64,000 nt of DNA from an uncultured Lachnospiraceae bacterium (GCA_902781505.1 CACZJL010000009.1:1-64000), one strand, 5' to 3'; positions 1-8,173 are shown, counted from the stretch's first letter. Made by a program: numbers and translations. The notes: generated by a model not told the origin, from the sequence alone.

Positions 1-114
1 TGCTGCAATGGTAAGAATCGCTGTTCCTTCCGGTGAGTGCATCTTCTCTGCTTCACTTTTCAGCTCCAGCACGCTCTTTGGCAGTTTGTCCATGGTTACC
101 GTTACTCTTTTCAT
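1..114 (-). CDS. Unrecognised protein, N-terminal 38 residues only
   Basis: An open frame begins with ATG at 114 on the minus strand, preceded by a good AAGGAG-type ribosome binding site about 6 bases upstream, and runs off the left edge without a stop. The visible product starts MKRVTVTMDKLPKSVLEL and continues with a charged stretch and then a hydrophobic-leaning TAILTIAA. I cannot assign a family from 38 residues. It is divergent from the ECF/hydrogenase pair, with about 280 bp between them. Confidence 0.6.
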   Translation of the reverse strand, partial: MKRVTVTMDKLPKSVLELKSEAEKMHSPEGTAILTIAA

Positions 115-309
115 AACAACTCCTTCCCGAAATCAGCTTCAAAAAGCCGACTTCATAAGCAACCAACATGAAACCTCTACTTATTTCTCACACAAAATCC
201 AATCTTTTTTTAAAGCCCGTTCACACAACTCATACACATACTATATGTATATTTTATCTTACTCCTGTTTTTTTTACAATCATCTATTTCCTTCGTTTTC
301 AAAATCCGA

Positions 310-361
310 TATACTGTATTTGATCATACGTATGCAAGTATCCCAGACTAAAGCTTGCATA
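310..361 (+). promoter_or_regulatory. Leader of the ECF/hydrogenase pair: possible -10 and inverted repeat
   Basis: An inverted repeat TATGCAAG (331-338) / CTTGCATA (354-361) with a 15-base spacer lies about 33 bases before the ATG of the S-component gene. A TATACT at 310-315 could be a -10 box, but I find no convincing -35. The repeat may be an operator or a leader stem-loop. The whole stretch 115-394 contains no other gene I can support. Confidence 0.35.
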
Positions 362-394
362 TACGTGTACAACTAATCCAAAGGGAGAGAAACT

Positions 395-946
395 ATGAAA
401 CTCACGACGAAACAAATTGCAACAACGGCGCTTCTGCTTGCAATCTGCATTATGAGCCAGTTCTTCAAGAACTTAAATGTCTACATCACAGGACCAGTCA
501 TCAATGCAGCACTGATTCTTGCAGTTCTTTACTGCGGACTAGGATGTGGAATCATCTTAGCAGTCATCACACCTGTAACAGCGTTCCTTATCACCGGATC
601 CCCTGTTATGTCTGCGATTCCTGCAATCATTCCCTGCATCATTGCAGGTAATATTATTCTGGTATTAGCGGTATCCCGCTTCCAGAAGCTCGTAAAGAAG
701 CCATACGGTTTTCCAATCGGAATTATTGTCGGTGCCGTGTTAAAAGCCGCATTCATGGGAGCAGTTATCAGCTATTGGATTCTGCCTGCATATCTGCCAG
801 ATAAGATGCAGAAAATGCTTCCTGCACTTCAGACACAGTTCTCAGTAACCCAGTTATTAACCGCCCTGATTGGCGGAGCTTATGCGTTTATTATCGCCAT
901 AGCTTTAAAGAGTGCTTTTGGTGTGAACGGCACACAGGAGGTTTAA
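395..946 (+). CDS. ECF transporter S-component-like membrane protein
   Basis: A 183-residue, strongly hydrophobic protein with about five to six predicted membrane segments. It resembles the substrate-binding S-components of energy-coupling factor vitamin transporters: short, an N-terminal KLTTKQIA-type amphipathic start, and Gly/Ala-rich helices. No EcfA or EcfT gene is nearby, as expected for a group II S-component that shares a general module. The start is supported by AAAGGGAGAG upstream. The next gene, an [FeFe] hydrogenase, begins 3 bp after its stop, so the two are almost certainly co-transcribed. The substrate cannot be read from sequence. A link to hydrogenase cofactor or vitamin supply is only an inference from position. 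It could also be a non-ECF small membrane protein that co-occurs with this hydrogenase. Confidence 0.65.
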   Translation: MKLTTKQIATTALLLAICIMSQFFKNLNVYITGPVINAALILAVLYCGLGCGIILAVITPVTAFLITGSPVMSAIPAIIPCIIAGNIILVLAVSRFQKLVKKPYGFPIGIIVGAVLKAAFMGAVISYWILPAYLPDKMQKMLPALQTQFSVTQLLTALIGGAYAFIIAIALKSAFGVNGTQEV

Positions 947-949
947 TCT

Positions 950-2488
950 ATGAGAGGTATTTATACCAATGTAAATGACATAAGAAAGAGAGTATTTTCC
1001 GAGGTAGCGAAGCTTTCTTATGAATACGAGGATCACGTTGATCCGGAACAGATGCAGCAGATTCCCTTTAACGTAATTCCGGGAATTGTCTCTGCTTACC
1101 GCGATTCTGCGTTCCTTGAGCGCGCCATCGTAACCGAGCGTATCCGTCTTGCAATGGGGCTTCCACTCCGTTCCTACGAGCAGTACAACTCCCTGACAGA
1201 GGGTGTTGATAAAGCTGCAAGACCGGAGACCTACTACGAACCACCGCTGATTAACATCATCAAATTTGCCTGCCACAAGTGTCCAAATAATGAAATGCGT
1301 GTAACAGACGCCTGCCAGGGTTGTCTTGCACATCCATGTAAGGAAGTCTGTCCAAAAGACGCCATTCGAATTTACGACGGCAAGTCACACATCGACCTCG
1401 ATAAGTGCATCCGCTGTGGCAAATGTAAAGATGCATGTCCCTACTCAGCTATCGTTAAGCTGGACCGTCCTTGTGTTAAGGCGTGCGGTATCGGTGCCAT
1501 CCGCTCCGATGAAAATGGCTGTGCTGATATCGATCAGAGCAAGTGCGTATCCTGCGGCCAGTGTCTGGCAAACTGTCCGTTCGGCGCTATTGCAGATAAG
1601 GCACAGATCTTCCAGACCATTCAGGCAATCAAGAGTGATGTCCCTGTATATGCTGCCATTGCGCCAGCTGTTGCTGGTCAGTTCGGACCTGACATGACTC
1701 CGCAGCGCCTTCGTTCAGCATTTAAGGCGCTAGGCTTCACCGATATCGCCGAAGTTGCGATTGGTGCTGACCTTTGTACAATTTCAGAGGCGGAAGATTT
1801 CGTCCGCGAAGTTCCAAACGAGATTCCATTCATGGGAACCTCCTGCTGTCCTGCCTGGTCTGTTATGGCCAAGCGCGACTTCCCTGAATATGCAAAGTGC
1901 ATCTCCATGGCATTAACACCGATGGTATTAACAGGCCGTCTCTTAAAGAAAGAGCATCCAGACTGCAAGGTAGCCTTCATCGGACCTTGTTCTGCGAAGA
2001 AGCTGGAGGCTATGAGACACTCCATCCGTACTGATATTGATTTCGTTCTGACCTTCGAAGAAGTTCTTGGTATGTTTGACGCAAAGAACGTAAAGTTCTC
2101 CGAACTTGAAGAAGACCACTCCATGCATGGAGCATCTGCTGACGGACGTGGATTTGCCGTTGGCGGCGGTGTTGCTCACGCTGTTGCTGAATACATCAAG
2201 GAGCACCATCCGGAAGTCGAAGTAAAGACAGAACGTGCCGACGGACTGGCTAACTGTAAGAAGATGATGCTTTTAGCAAAGGCCGGGAAGTACAATGGCT
2301 ATCTTCTTGAAGGAATGGCCTGTCCAGGCGGATGTGTTGCCGGCGCCGGAACTGTTCAGCCGATTGCCAAAACAACGAAAGCCGTTGAGAACGCAATGAA
2401 GAATTCTTCAAACGTCCACTCATCCACATCCATCTACAAGGACATCTTAGCTTCCTTAGAAGAGAAGGATACCAAGGCACCGGAATAA
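950..2488 (+). CDS. [FeFe] hydrogenase with N-terminal ferredoxin domains (group B-like)
   Basis: A 512-residue, presumably cytoplasmic, iron-only hydrogenase that would catalyse reversible H2 formation with electrons from ferredoxin. Cys-rich iron-sulfur segments lie at about 108-215, including CIRCGKCKDACP (153-164) and CVSCGQCLANCP (199-210). The H-cluster motifs follow: TSCCP at 297-301, GPCSAKK at 345-351 and EGMACPGGC at 454-462, which supply the cluster cysteines. A long N-terminal region of about 100 residues precedes the first cluster, and there are no HydA small-subunit or NuoEF-like domains. This organisation resembles the monomeric group B enzymes of Clostridia, which are poorly characterised. 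It is the second gene of a two-gene unit with the S-component, followed by a terminator. The maturases HydEFG are not in the window. Confidence 0.9.
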   Translation: MRGIYTNVNDIRKRVFSEVAKLSYEYEDHVDPEQMQQIPFNVIPGIVSAYRDSAFLERAIVTERIRLAMGLPLRSYEQYNSLTEGVDKAARPETYYEPPLINIIKFACHKCPNNEMRVTDACQGCLAHPCKEVCPKDAIRIYDGKSHIDLDKCIRCGKCKDACPYSAIVKLDRPCVKACGIGAIRSDENGCADIDQSKCVSCGQCLANCPFGAIADKAQIFQTIQAIKSDVPVYAAIAPAVAGQFGPDMTPQRLRSAFKALGFTDIAEVAIGADLCTISEAEDFVREVPNEIPFMGTSCCPAWSVMAKRDFPEYAKCISMALTPMVLTGRLLKKEHPDCKVAFIGPCSAKKLEAMRHSIRTDIDFVLTFEEVLGMFDAKNVKFSELEEDHSMHGASADGRGFAVGGGVAHAVAEYIKEHHPEVEVKTERADGLANCKKMMLLAKAGKYNGYLLEGMACPGGCVAGAGTVQPIAKTTKAVENAMKNSSNVHSSTSIYKDILASLEEKDTKAPE

Positions 2489-2527
2489 ATCCCGCCTGAT
2501 TTCAGATACCCAGCTAAACGCAAAAGA

Positions 2528-2566
2528 CCGCTGATCTGCTAAAAAACAGACCGGCGGCCCTTTTAC
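2528..2566 (+). terminator. Terminator after the hydrogenase gene
   Basis: A 13-bp imperfect stem (2528-2540 with 2549-2561, two mismatches and one G-U pair) closes an A-rich loop and is followed by TTTT. Confidence 0.65.
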
Positions 2567-2632
2567 ATTCTTATAACCCACAAAGTGAACAGGCCAACAC
2601 CGGATTATTACTTTACGCCGAAATATTGTCAG

Positions 2633-2670
2633 AAAAAAAAGTCTCTCTTCCGATTTCTCAGAAGAGAGAC
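2633..2670 (-). terminator. Terminator of the lipoprotein gene
   Basis: A perfect 10-bp stem GTCTCTCTTC / GAAGAGAGAC (2641-2650, 2661-2670) is followed on the minus strand by eight Ts. It lies 14 bases beyond the stop codon of the lipoprotein gene. Confidence 0.85.
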
Positions 2671-2683
2671 TCCTAGTCCAAGC

Positions 2684-3142
2684 TTATTTCTTAATGACAT
2701 TCAAATCCTTAAGAATTGTATTCATCTTAGCTTCATCCTTACCTATAGCAAGGAGGCACTGATTATCACAGTACATCAGTCTGTATGTCTGATCACCTAC
2801 CTTGTAGGTATAATCGCCACTCTTGATAGTATTAGAACCTTTTGAAGAACTTGCCTTCTGTTCCATAACTTTTCTGTTACCCTCAAAGTAGCCTACAGCA
2901 TGCTTTTTGTCATCAGCAGTCAGAAGTTCAACCTGTGTTCCATTAACAATAATTGCATAGTGGGCCTGAATGCCCTCCCAGCCATCTTCAGAGCTGTTCT
3001 GAAGCTGTGCATACTGGCCACCATGACTATTTGCATAGTTTTCAAGTTCGTAGGAGCTGATCGTAAAATCTGCTCCGCAACCAGTCAGCATGATAGCAAG
3101 CATAAGTGTCGCTGTAAGAATTAATCTTGATTTCTTTTTCAT
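2684..3142 (-). CDS. Small predicted lipoprotein
   Basis: A 152-residue secreted lipoprotein of unknown function. The chosen start is MKKKSR at 3142, because a basic N-terminus, a hydrophobic stretch and the lipobox LTGC follow directly. A longer frame reaching 3202 adds 20 residues that would disrupt the signal peptide. The mature part is Ser/Lys-rich and contains YTYKVGDQTYRLMYCDNQCLLAIG, with two cysteines. I do not recognise a domain. It lies downstream of a small membrane protein and a zinc-ribbon protein on the same strand, and these three probably form one transcription unit closed by the terminator at 2633-2670. Confidence 0.75.
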   Translation of the reverse strand: MKKKSRLILTATLMLAIMLTGCGADFTISSYELENYANSHGGQYAQLQNSSEDGWEGIQAHYAIIVNGTQVELLTADDKKHAVGYFEGNRKVMEQKASSSKGSNTIKSGDYTYKVGDQTYRLMYCDNQCLLAIGKDEAKMNTILKDLNVIKK

Positions 3143-3206
3143 TATTATTGTTCCCTTACAATTTCCCTTAATACGAATCTGTGTCTCCCTGTTTGAAAAC
3201 ACGAGA

Positions 3207-3620
3207 TTACATATGCTTGTTAATCAGATCATCAACAACAGGAACTGTAACAGTTCCCTGGTTTAATGCTTTATACACAAGAATGGCAAAGAGTACCTCC
3301 TTAACTAAAGCAACAAGCGCCTTCATTGCAGTAAGAATGCTTCCGATGAAAGAAATCGATAAATAACCATTAAAGAGCCCCAGTACATCGTTAATTACAC
3401 TAAGTGCATCAGGAATCAATGATAATACCAGCGTCACCATGGAAAATACAACTGCGATGGCAAGTGCCTTAACTGCTGCCTTCTTTAACCATTCATTGGA
3501 TTCAAATAATAAAACATAACCTACGGCAAGCGCGCCTGCTACATAACCACCAAAATATACGGCTGCATAAATAAATGCGCCAAGTAAGCCTACGGATACA
3601 CCTAACTTTGTCTTTTCCAT
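3207..3620 (-). CDS. Small integral membrane protein, unknown
   Basis: A 137-residue hydrophobic protein with about four predicted membrane segments (around 8-38, 48-70, 76-95 and 98-120) and a short soluble tail ending in DLINKHM. No family is recognised. The start at 3620 is supported by AGAGGGA upstream. It sits between a zinc-ribbon protein (upstream, 49-bp gap) and a lipoprotein (downstream, 64-bp gap to the chosen start), which suggests a common envelope-related role, but nothing in the sequence defines it. Confidence 0.7.
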   Translation of the reverse strand: MEKTKLGVSVGLLGAFIYAAVYFGGYVAGALAVGYVLLFESNEWLKKAAVKALAIAVVFSMVTLVLSLIPDALSVINDVLGLFNGYLSISFIGSILTAMKALVALVKEVLFAILVYKALNQGTVTVPVVDDLINKHM

Positions 3621-3669
3621 TTTAATTTCCCTCTTTTCTTTTAATACAATCCCTTTGTCTGTCAGTCTT

Positions 3670-4029
3670 TTAATCTTCCTTCATAGAAGCACCACAAGTT
3701 GGACAGAATGTAGCTCCCTTATCAACTTCTGCACCGCACTTAGGACACTTCTCAACGCCCTTAATCTGAACCTTCTGAGCTTCATAATCCTTAATCTTAG
3801 CCTGAGATTTCAGAATTGCGTCGTAATTTGCCTTAAATGCATCCCCGAGTTCATCCTTATAAAGCTCTACATATTTCTTACCGATTTCTGTGTAATTATC
3901 GGTAATTCTACGCTCCTCATCAGAAATATTGGAATTGAGCTTTGTGATTTCTGCGAAATCCTTTGTCTTAGAAACCGCTGTCTGACCTGCAGAAGAAAGC
4001 TTCTTTCCTAATTCATCTAAAAATGCCAT
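3670..4029 (-). CDS. Coiled-coil protein with C-terminal zinc ribbon
   Basis: A 119-residue protein. Residues about 1-90 are charged, helical and coiled-coil-like (SSAGQTAVSKTKDFAEITKL and following). The C-terminus has two CxxC knuckles, CPKCG and CPTCG, about 15 residues apart, typical of the short zinc-ribbon domains common in Clostridia. Proteins of this layout are usually annotated only as zinc-ribbon domain proteins. The start has a GGAGGGAA-type ribosome binding site. It is the first of three same-strand small genes. Function unknown. Confidence 0.75.
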   Translation of the reverse strand: MAFLDELGKKLSSAGQTAVSKTKDFAEITKLNSNISDEERRITDNYTEIGKKYVELYKDELGDAFKANYDAILKSQAKIKDYEAQKVQIKGVEKCPKCGAEVDKGATFCPTCGASMKED

Positions 4030-4123
4030 CGTTCATTCCCTCCTTAATAAGAATAACTTAATCGTTTTCGATGTGATTAAAATATACAACTCTTCGTTGT
4101 ATGCAACAACCCCTTTAAAGACA

Positions 4124-4171
4124 ATTTGATGCAATTATTTTGTATTTTTTCCCAAAATAACTGCATCAAAT
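4124..4171. repeat. Nearly perfect 19-bp inverted repeat
   Basis: The arms 4124-4142 and 4153-4171 (ATTTGATGCA... / ...TGCATCAAAT) pair with one mismatch around a 10-base T/C-rich loop. The repeat lies 110 bases past the stop of the aminotransferase gene and about 95 bases upstream of the zinc-ribbon gene. It lacks a clean T-run on either strand, so it could be a terminator, an mRNA-end stabiliser or an operator. A second small hairpin, ACAAC-TCTTC-GTTGT, lies just left of it. I see no gene in 4030-4281. Confidence 0.5.
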
Positions 4172-4281
4172 CAAAATCGTATTTAACTCATCACTTCAAA
4201 CGCAGCATGGTTTTTCATTGATTTAAACTCATCCGCATCAAGGCGCTGTCATGAAGGATTTTCGAGAAGAAAAGAAGATTT

Positions 4282-5619
4282 TTATAAATACAACTTGTCG
4301 ACCTCGGTGAGCACTTCATCAACCTTATCCATTTCCTCACGAAGCTGATCCTCTGTGATAATCAGAGGTGGAGCGATAATAATCATGTTTTCATGAGAAT
4401 AGGTCATGAATCTCCTTGCTTTCAGCATTCCGATAATCTTAGACATGATGCCTTCCGGATCCTGGCCGAACGGAACAAGCGCCTCTCTTGTTTCCTTATC
4501 CTTAACCAGCTCAATGCTTGAAAACAGACCAATGTATCTTACATCACCTACACATGGATGAGAGCTCTTCAGATCTTCCAGATATTCGCCGAGAACCGTT
4601 CCAACCTTTTCCACATTCTTCAGGATTTCTGCATCCTTATAGTAGTTTACACAGGCTACACCTGCAGCACATGCAAGTGGATGACCGGAATAGGTAAGAC
4701 CACACATCAGAGTATTATGATCAAAATAGTGAGCAATCTTGCCGGATACAGCCACACCACCAAGCTGTACATATCCACAGGTAACGCCCTTTGCGAAGGA
4801 TACCAGGTCTGGCTTTACATCAAAGTTTTCAAAGGCAAACATCTTTCCTGTTCTGCCCCAGCCTGCCATAACTTCATCACAGATCATGACAATTCCATAC
4901 TTGTCACAGAGCTTTCGAACACCTGGAAGATAGCCCTTAGGCGGAATAATGACACCATTAGAACCTGTAATTGTCTCCATCAGGATGGCTGCAATCTGGT
5001 CAGTACCTTCATAAATAATCTGTTCTTCAAGCTTTGCAAGGTAGAACTTTGTTGCTTCTTCCTCGCTTTCAAATCGAATAGCCTCACGATACACATATGG
5101 ATCAAAGAAATGAACGAATCCTGGAACACCTGGTTCAAGTGGGAATCTTCTAGGTTCGCCAGTTGCATTACCGGCGCCGAAAGTAGAACCATGATAGCTT
5201 CTGTAACGGCTCATAATCTTCTTACGGCCTGTGTACATTCTTGCAATCTTAATGGCATTTTCATTGGCATCCGCACCACCATTTGTAAAGAACACCTTGC
5301 CGTCCTTAAAGTTATCCGGCATCAGCTCTACGATCATCTTCGCAAGCGTTCCTCTGGACTCTACGGCATATCCTGGTGACATAAAGCAGAACTTATCTGC
5401 CTGCTCCTTGATGGCATCGACAATCACCTTATTTCCATGGCCGACATTTAGGTTTACAAGCTGGCTCGACATATCAGTATATCGATTTCCTTCATAATCC
5501 CACATGTAAATGCCATCTGCCTTCTCCATGGCAATCGGATTAATCTCTGCCTGCTTACTCCAGGACTGCAGGTTATACTTCTTGTGGTTCTCTAAAACTA
5601 ATTCTCCATTCATGCTCAT
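4282..5619 (-). CDS. Class III PLP-dependent aminotransferase (omega-amino acid / taurine type)
   Basis: A 445-residue fold-type I aminotransferase. Visible landmarks are FTNGGADANENA (111-122), SYHGSTFGAG (141-150), the PLP-ring aspartate in CDEV (D248) and the PLP lysine K277 in SFAKGVTCG. The N-terminal motif YNLQSWSKQ matches, from memory, the class III subgroup that includes taurine:2-oxoglutarate aminotransferases, but beta-alanine- and GABA-type enzymes are close relatives, so the substrate stays open. It follows an iron-dependent alcohol dehydrogenase by 14 bp. Together they could convert an omega-amino compound to the aldehyde and then the alcohol. The start is set by GAGGAGG eight bases upstream. 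The unit is divergent from a PucR-type regulator. Confidence 0.85.
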   Translation of the reverse strand: MSMNGELVLENHKKYNLQSWSKQAEINPIAMEKADGIYMWDYEGNRYTDMSSQLVNLNVGHGNKVIVDAIKEQADKFCFMSPGYAVESRGTLAKMIVELMPDNFKDGKVFFTNGGADANENAIKIARMYTGRKKIMSRYRSYHGSTFGAGNATGEPRRFPLEPGVPGFVHFFDPYVYREAIRFESEEEATKFYLAKLEEQIIYEGTDQIAAILMETITGSNGVIIPPKGYLPGVRKLCDKYGIVMICDEVMAGWGRTGKMFAFENFDVKPDLVSFAKGVTCGYVQLGGVAVSGKIAHYFDHNTLMCGLTYSGHPLACAAGVACVNYYKDAEILKNVEKVGTVLGEYLEDLKSSHPCVGDVRYIGLFSSIELVKDKETREALVPFGQDPEGIMSKIIGMLKARRFMTYSHENMIIIAPPLIITEDQLREEMDKVDEVLTEVDKLYL

Positions 5620-5633
5620 AACGATACCTCCTC

Positions 5634-6794
5634 TTATTCCTCAATTACTCTTTTATAGATTTTCTTCATATCTTCAATTGTCACTGGCTTTCTTGTATTT
5701 GCCGGGCTTCCGGAAACAAGTGCATCAAAAGCCATCTTATCTCTCAGTTCCAGAAAGGTTCCAGAATCAATACCATACTCTCTGAGAGTTGGAATCTCTA
5801 TGATTGCACATAATTCCTGAATTGCAGATATAAATTTTTCTGCAATAGCAACGTCTGAATCTGATTCCTTCGCCACACCGACTGCGCGCCCCAGATCTGC
5901 AAAGCGTTCAAACGCCCCATCAAGGGCGAAACTTAAGCAGTCCTTCAATAACATTGCGTTCGACAATCCATGACTCACATGAAACATCGCACCAATCGGT
6001 CTGCTCATTCCATGAACCAATGTTACCGAAGAATTATTAATGCATACACCCGCCTCAAAGGCTGCAACCGCCATTGCCGACCTCGCTTCATAATCGTATG
6101 GATTTTCATATGCCTCGGGTAAATACTTCATAATCTTCTTAACCGCATCAATTGCCAGCGGATCCGTCAGAGGCATTGCTTTCTTTGACGTGTAAGCCTC
6201 AACAGCATGTGTTAAGGCATCCATTCCTGTGGCAGCTGTAATGCTTTTTGGTGCGCCCTTCGTGTAAGATGGGTTAATTACCGCAATATCGGGTATCAGC
6301 ACATCTCCTTTTAACAGCATTTTGACTCCGGATTCCGTATCCGTAATTACTACGAATTTTGTTGTTTCAGAGCCTGTACCTGCTGTAGTCGGAATACAAA
6401 CGACACCTGTTCGTGATCCTGTTAACTTGGTTCCATTATAAGAAACAATCAGTCCTGCATTCTTTACGAAAAAAGAGATTGCCTTGGCAGAATCCATTGG
6501 ACTTCCACCACCGATACCAATACAGAAATCACACCCTCCATCGTTGTATTCCTTGATTCCCTTTTCAATCATGTCCACGGTTGGCTCACCGGCGATTTCG
6601 TCATAAACAAAATATCCAAAGCCAAATTCACATAACAGATTTTTCAGGTCTTCCATCATGGATGAAGCTGCTACATGCTGACCTGTAACAATCAACGCTT
6701 TTGTTCCCAGCTTCTTCATCATCGGCATTGCTTCCCGCAACGCCTGATCGCCAAAGTAGACATTGGCTGTTTCATTGAAAGTAGCCATATTCAT
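5634..6794 (-). CDS. Iron-containing alcohol dehydrogenase
   Basis: A 386-residue group III (Fe-dependent) alcohol dehydrogenase. It has the NAD-binding GGGSPMDSAKA motif near residue 97, and metal-ligand regions PDIAVINP, GMDALTHAVEAY, VHGMSRPIG and HVSHGLSNAML that supply one Asp and three His. It would reduce an aldehyde with NAD(P)H in the cytoplasm. Such enzymes include 4-hydroxybutyrate dehydrogenase and the sulfoacetaldehyde reductase SarD. The adjacent class III aminotransferase (14-bp gap) suggests the aldehyde comes from transamination. Ribosome binding site AAAGGAGG. Two in-frame ATGs lie six bases apart, and the first is used here. The promoter region shares the palindrome at 6865-6884 with the divergent regulator. 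Confidence 0.87.
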   Translation of the reverse strand: MNMATFNETANVYFGDQALREAMPMMKKLGTKALIVTGQHVAASSMMEDLKNLLCEFGFGYFVYDEIAGEPTVDMIEKGIKEYNDGGCDFCIGIGGGSPMDSAKAISFFVKNAGLIVSYNGTKLTGSRTGVVCIPTTAGTGSETTKFVVITDTESGVKMLLKGDVLIPDIAVINPSYTKGAPKSITAATGMDALTHAVEAYTSKKAMPLTDPLAIDAVKKIMKYLPEAYENPYDYEARSAMAVAAFEAGVCINNSSVTLVHGMSRPIGAMFHVSHGLSNAMLLKDCLSFALDGAFERFADLGRAVGVAKESDSDVAIAEKFISAIQELCAIIEIPTLREYGIDSGTFLELRDKMAFDALVSGSPANTRKPVTIEDMKKIYKRVIEE

Positions 6795-6864
6795 CCTCCT
6801 TTCCTAACCTGAGCTTATGGTATCATTCGCAGTTCTTTCTTCCCATGTTCAGACATCTAAAATA

Positions 6865-6884
6865 CTATGTGCATCTGTACAAAT
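6865..6884. promoter_or_regulatory. Shared palindromic operator, copy 1 (regulator / Fe-ADH intergenic)
   Basis: CTATGTGCATCTGTACAAAT matches the palindrome AATTGTGCA-N2-TGCACAATT at 13 of 18 arm positions. It is centred near -28 of the inferred regulator start and overlaps its -35 region, which fits autorepression. It is also about 70 bases upstream of the divergent Fe-ADH gene. Confidence 0.6.
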
Positions 6885-6896
6885 CTATGCTATAAT
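6868..6896 (+). promoter_or_regulatory. Promoter of the PucR-type regulator (extended -10)
   Basis: A perfect extended -10, TGC-TATAAT (TATAAT at 6891-6896), follows a weak -35 (TGTGCA, 6868-6873) at 17 bp. The inferred start near 6903 lies at the foot of a terminator hairpin. The palindromic operator overlaps the -35. Confidence 0.65.
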
Positions 6897-6901
6897 TCAG
6901 G

Positions 6902-6943
6902 AAAGACAAAGGCGTCAAAAAAGGACGCCTTTGTCTTTTTTTT
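6902..6943 (+). terminator. Terminator-like hairpin in the regulator leader
   Basis: A perfect 15-bp stem (6902-6916 with 6924-6938) is followed by an unbroken T-run, about 20 bases before the start codon of the regulator and directly after its promoter. No plus-strand gene lies upstream, so it is not an ordinary end-of-gene terminator. It may act as an attenuator. Confidence 0.75.
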
Positions 6944-6962
6944 GAAGAAAGGGAGTATTACG

Positions 6963-8132
6963 ATGGGAGTAGAATTAAAAACACTGATTCAACACACTGA
7001 AGGATATGGAATTCGCCTGGCAGCAGGTAAAAACGGACTCAGTAACAATGTTTCATGGGCACACATCTGCGAATCTGCAGAAGCAGCCTCCTTCCTGACC
7101 GGTGAAGAGATTGTCATGGTAACCGGTATTGGTCTGAACCGGCATTCCTCCTTACTTGAACTGACCGAACTTTTTCTTTCACGTCACGTCAGTGCAGTTC
7201 TGATTAATATTGGCCCTTATATCCGTGAACTTCCGGACGAACTCGTGAAGTTCTGTAATGAAAATGATCTTCCCCTGTTCACCGTTCCATGGAACACTCA
7301 CCTGCAGGATATCATTCACACCATCTGTTTCATGATCAGTATGAGTGAACAGAAAAGTCAGGAATTAGGCAGTGCTTTTAAGAATGCTCTGCTCTTTCCT
7401 ACTCAGAAAGAACTTTATTATGTTGCTCTGTCCAAATATGGATTTCAGATTGAATCCCGCTATTCGGTATGTCTGATATCCGTGAACAATCCATACAAGC
7501 CTCTTGAAGAAAGAGCTGCTACCCTTGCAGATGACCTTGGGCGTGCTCTGAAATTCTCCTGGAAGGGATTCTCTGTCTTTGAGTACGATGGAGATATCCT
7601 GGCCATAATCTGTGCTAAAAATCCGGAACAGGTAAAAACATTTGCCAATGAAATACGAACCACCATTAAGCAGTTCCTGGTTAAGCAAGAAACAATCAGC
7701 ATGGGTGTTGGGAAACTCACCAAAAGCATCCGATGCCTGCACAAAAGCTATCGCCAGGCGAAGTCCATTCTTCAATTGCAGATTTCCGGAAAGATTCCTG
7801 AGAACAGATTCATTTACTCTGACATGGGGCTTTATCGTCTGCTGATTGGAATTGACGATCCGGAAATCCTTGAAGATTATTATTCCCAGTCCCTCTCCTG
7901 TCTGGTTGAGTATGACCGGGAATACCACTCTAATCTGCTTGAAACTCTCAGAGCTTATTTTGACAATAATTGCAGCGTGAAGGAAACCGCAGAACAGTTA
8001 TATGTACACAGAAACACTGTCAATTACAAACTGGGCAGAATTGAAGAAGTAACCGGATTGTCGCTTGCTTCTACGCAGACCAGATTACAGTTGACTCTGG
8101 CTCTGATGATCAGTGATATGATAACGACATAA
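6963..8132 (+). CDS. PucR-family transcriptional regulator
   Basis: A 389-residue regulator with three parts. An N-terminal PucR ligand-binding domain (about 5-125) begins LKTLIQHTEGYG and includes LTGEEIVMVTGIGL. A middle GGDEF-like region spans about 165-290. A C-terminal PucR-type helix-turn-helix (about 325-385) contains CSVKETAEQLYVHRNTVNYK. The start at 6963 is chosen because AAGAAAGGGAG precedes it and the family domain begins immediately; an upstream in-frame ATG would translate the leader terminator. It is divergent from the Fe-ADH/aminotransferase pair and close to transporter and amino acid genes that share a palindrome. It is therefore the best candidate to bind that palindrome and respond to the transported amino compound. 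Its own leader carries a terminator hairpin. Confidence 0.87.
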   Translation: MGVELKTLIQHTEGYGIRLAAGKNGLSNNVSWAHICESAEAASFLTGEEIVMVTGIGLNRHSSLLELTELFLSRHVSAVLINIGPYIRELPDELVKFCNENDLPLFTVPWNTHLQDIIHTICFMISMSEQKSQELGSAFKNALLFPTQKELYYVALSKYGFQIESRYSVCLISVNNPYKPLEERAATLADDLGRALKFSWKGFSVFEYDGDILAIICAKNPEQVKTFANEIRTTIKQFLVKQETISMGVGKLTKSIRCLHKSYRQAKSILQLQISGKIPENRFIYSDMGLYRLLIGIDDPEILEDYYSQSLSCLVEYDREYHSNLLETLRAYFDNNCSVKETAEQLYVHRNTVNYKLGRIEEVTGLSLASTQTRLQLTLALMISDMITT

Positions 8133-8133
8133 A

Positions 8134-8173
8134 ATTAAGGCGGACTGTCATTTCTGACAGCCCGCCTTTAATG
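8134..8173. terminator. Bidirectional terminator between converging units
   Basis: AAGGCGG-A-CTGTCA and TGACAG-C-CCGCCTT form a long stem with a 4-base loop. A- and T-rich flanks lie on both sides, between the regulator (+) and the cytidylate-kinase-like gene (-). Confidence 0.8.

Noticed and set aside
4558..5379. A 273-codon plus-strand open frame opposite the class III aminotransferase gene
   Set aside because: It is antisense to a full, motif-complete aminotransferase. It shows no domain, no ribosome binding site and a composition typical of a reverse-frame shadow.
8134..8173. The hairpin after the PucR-type gene as another leader attenuator
   Set aside because: It lies between converging genes with T-runs on both sides and is explained as an ordinary bidirectional terminator.
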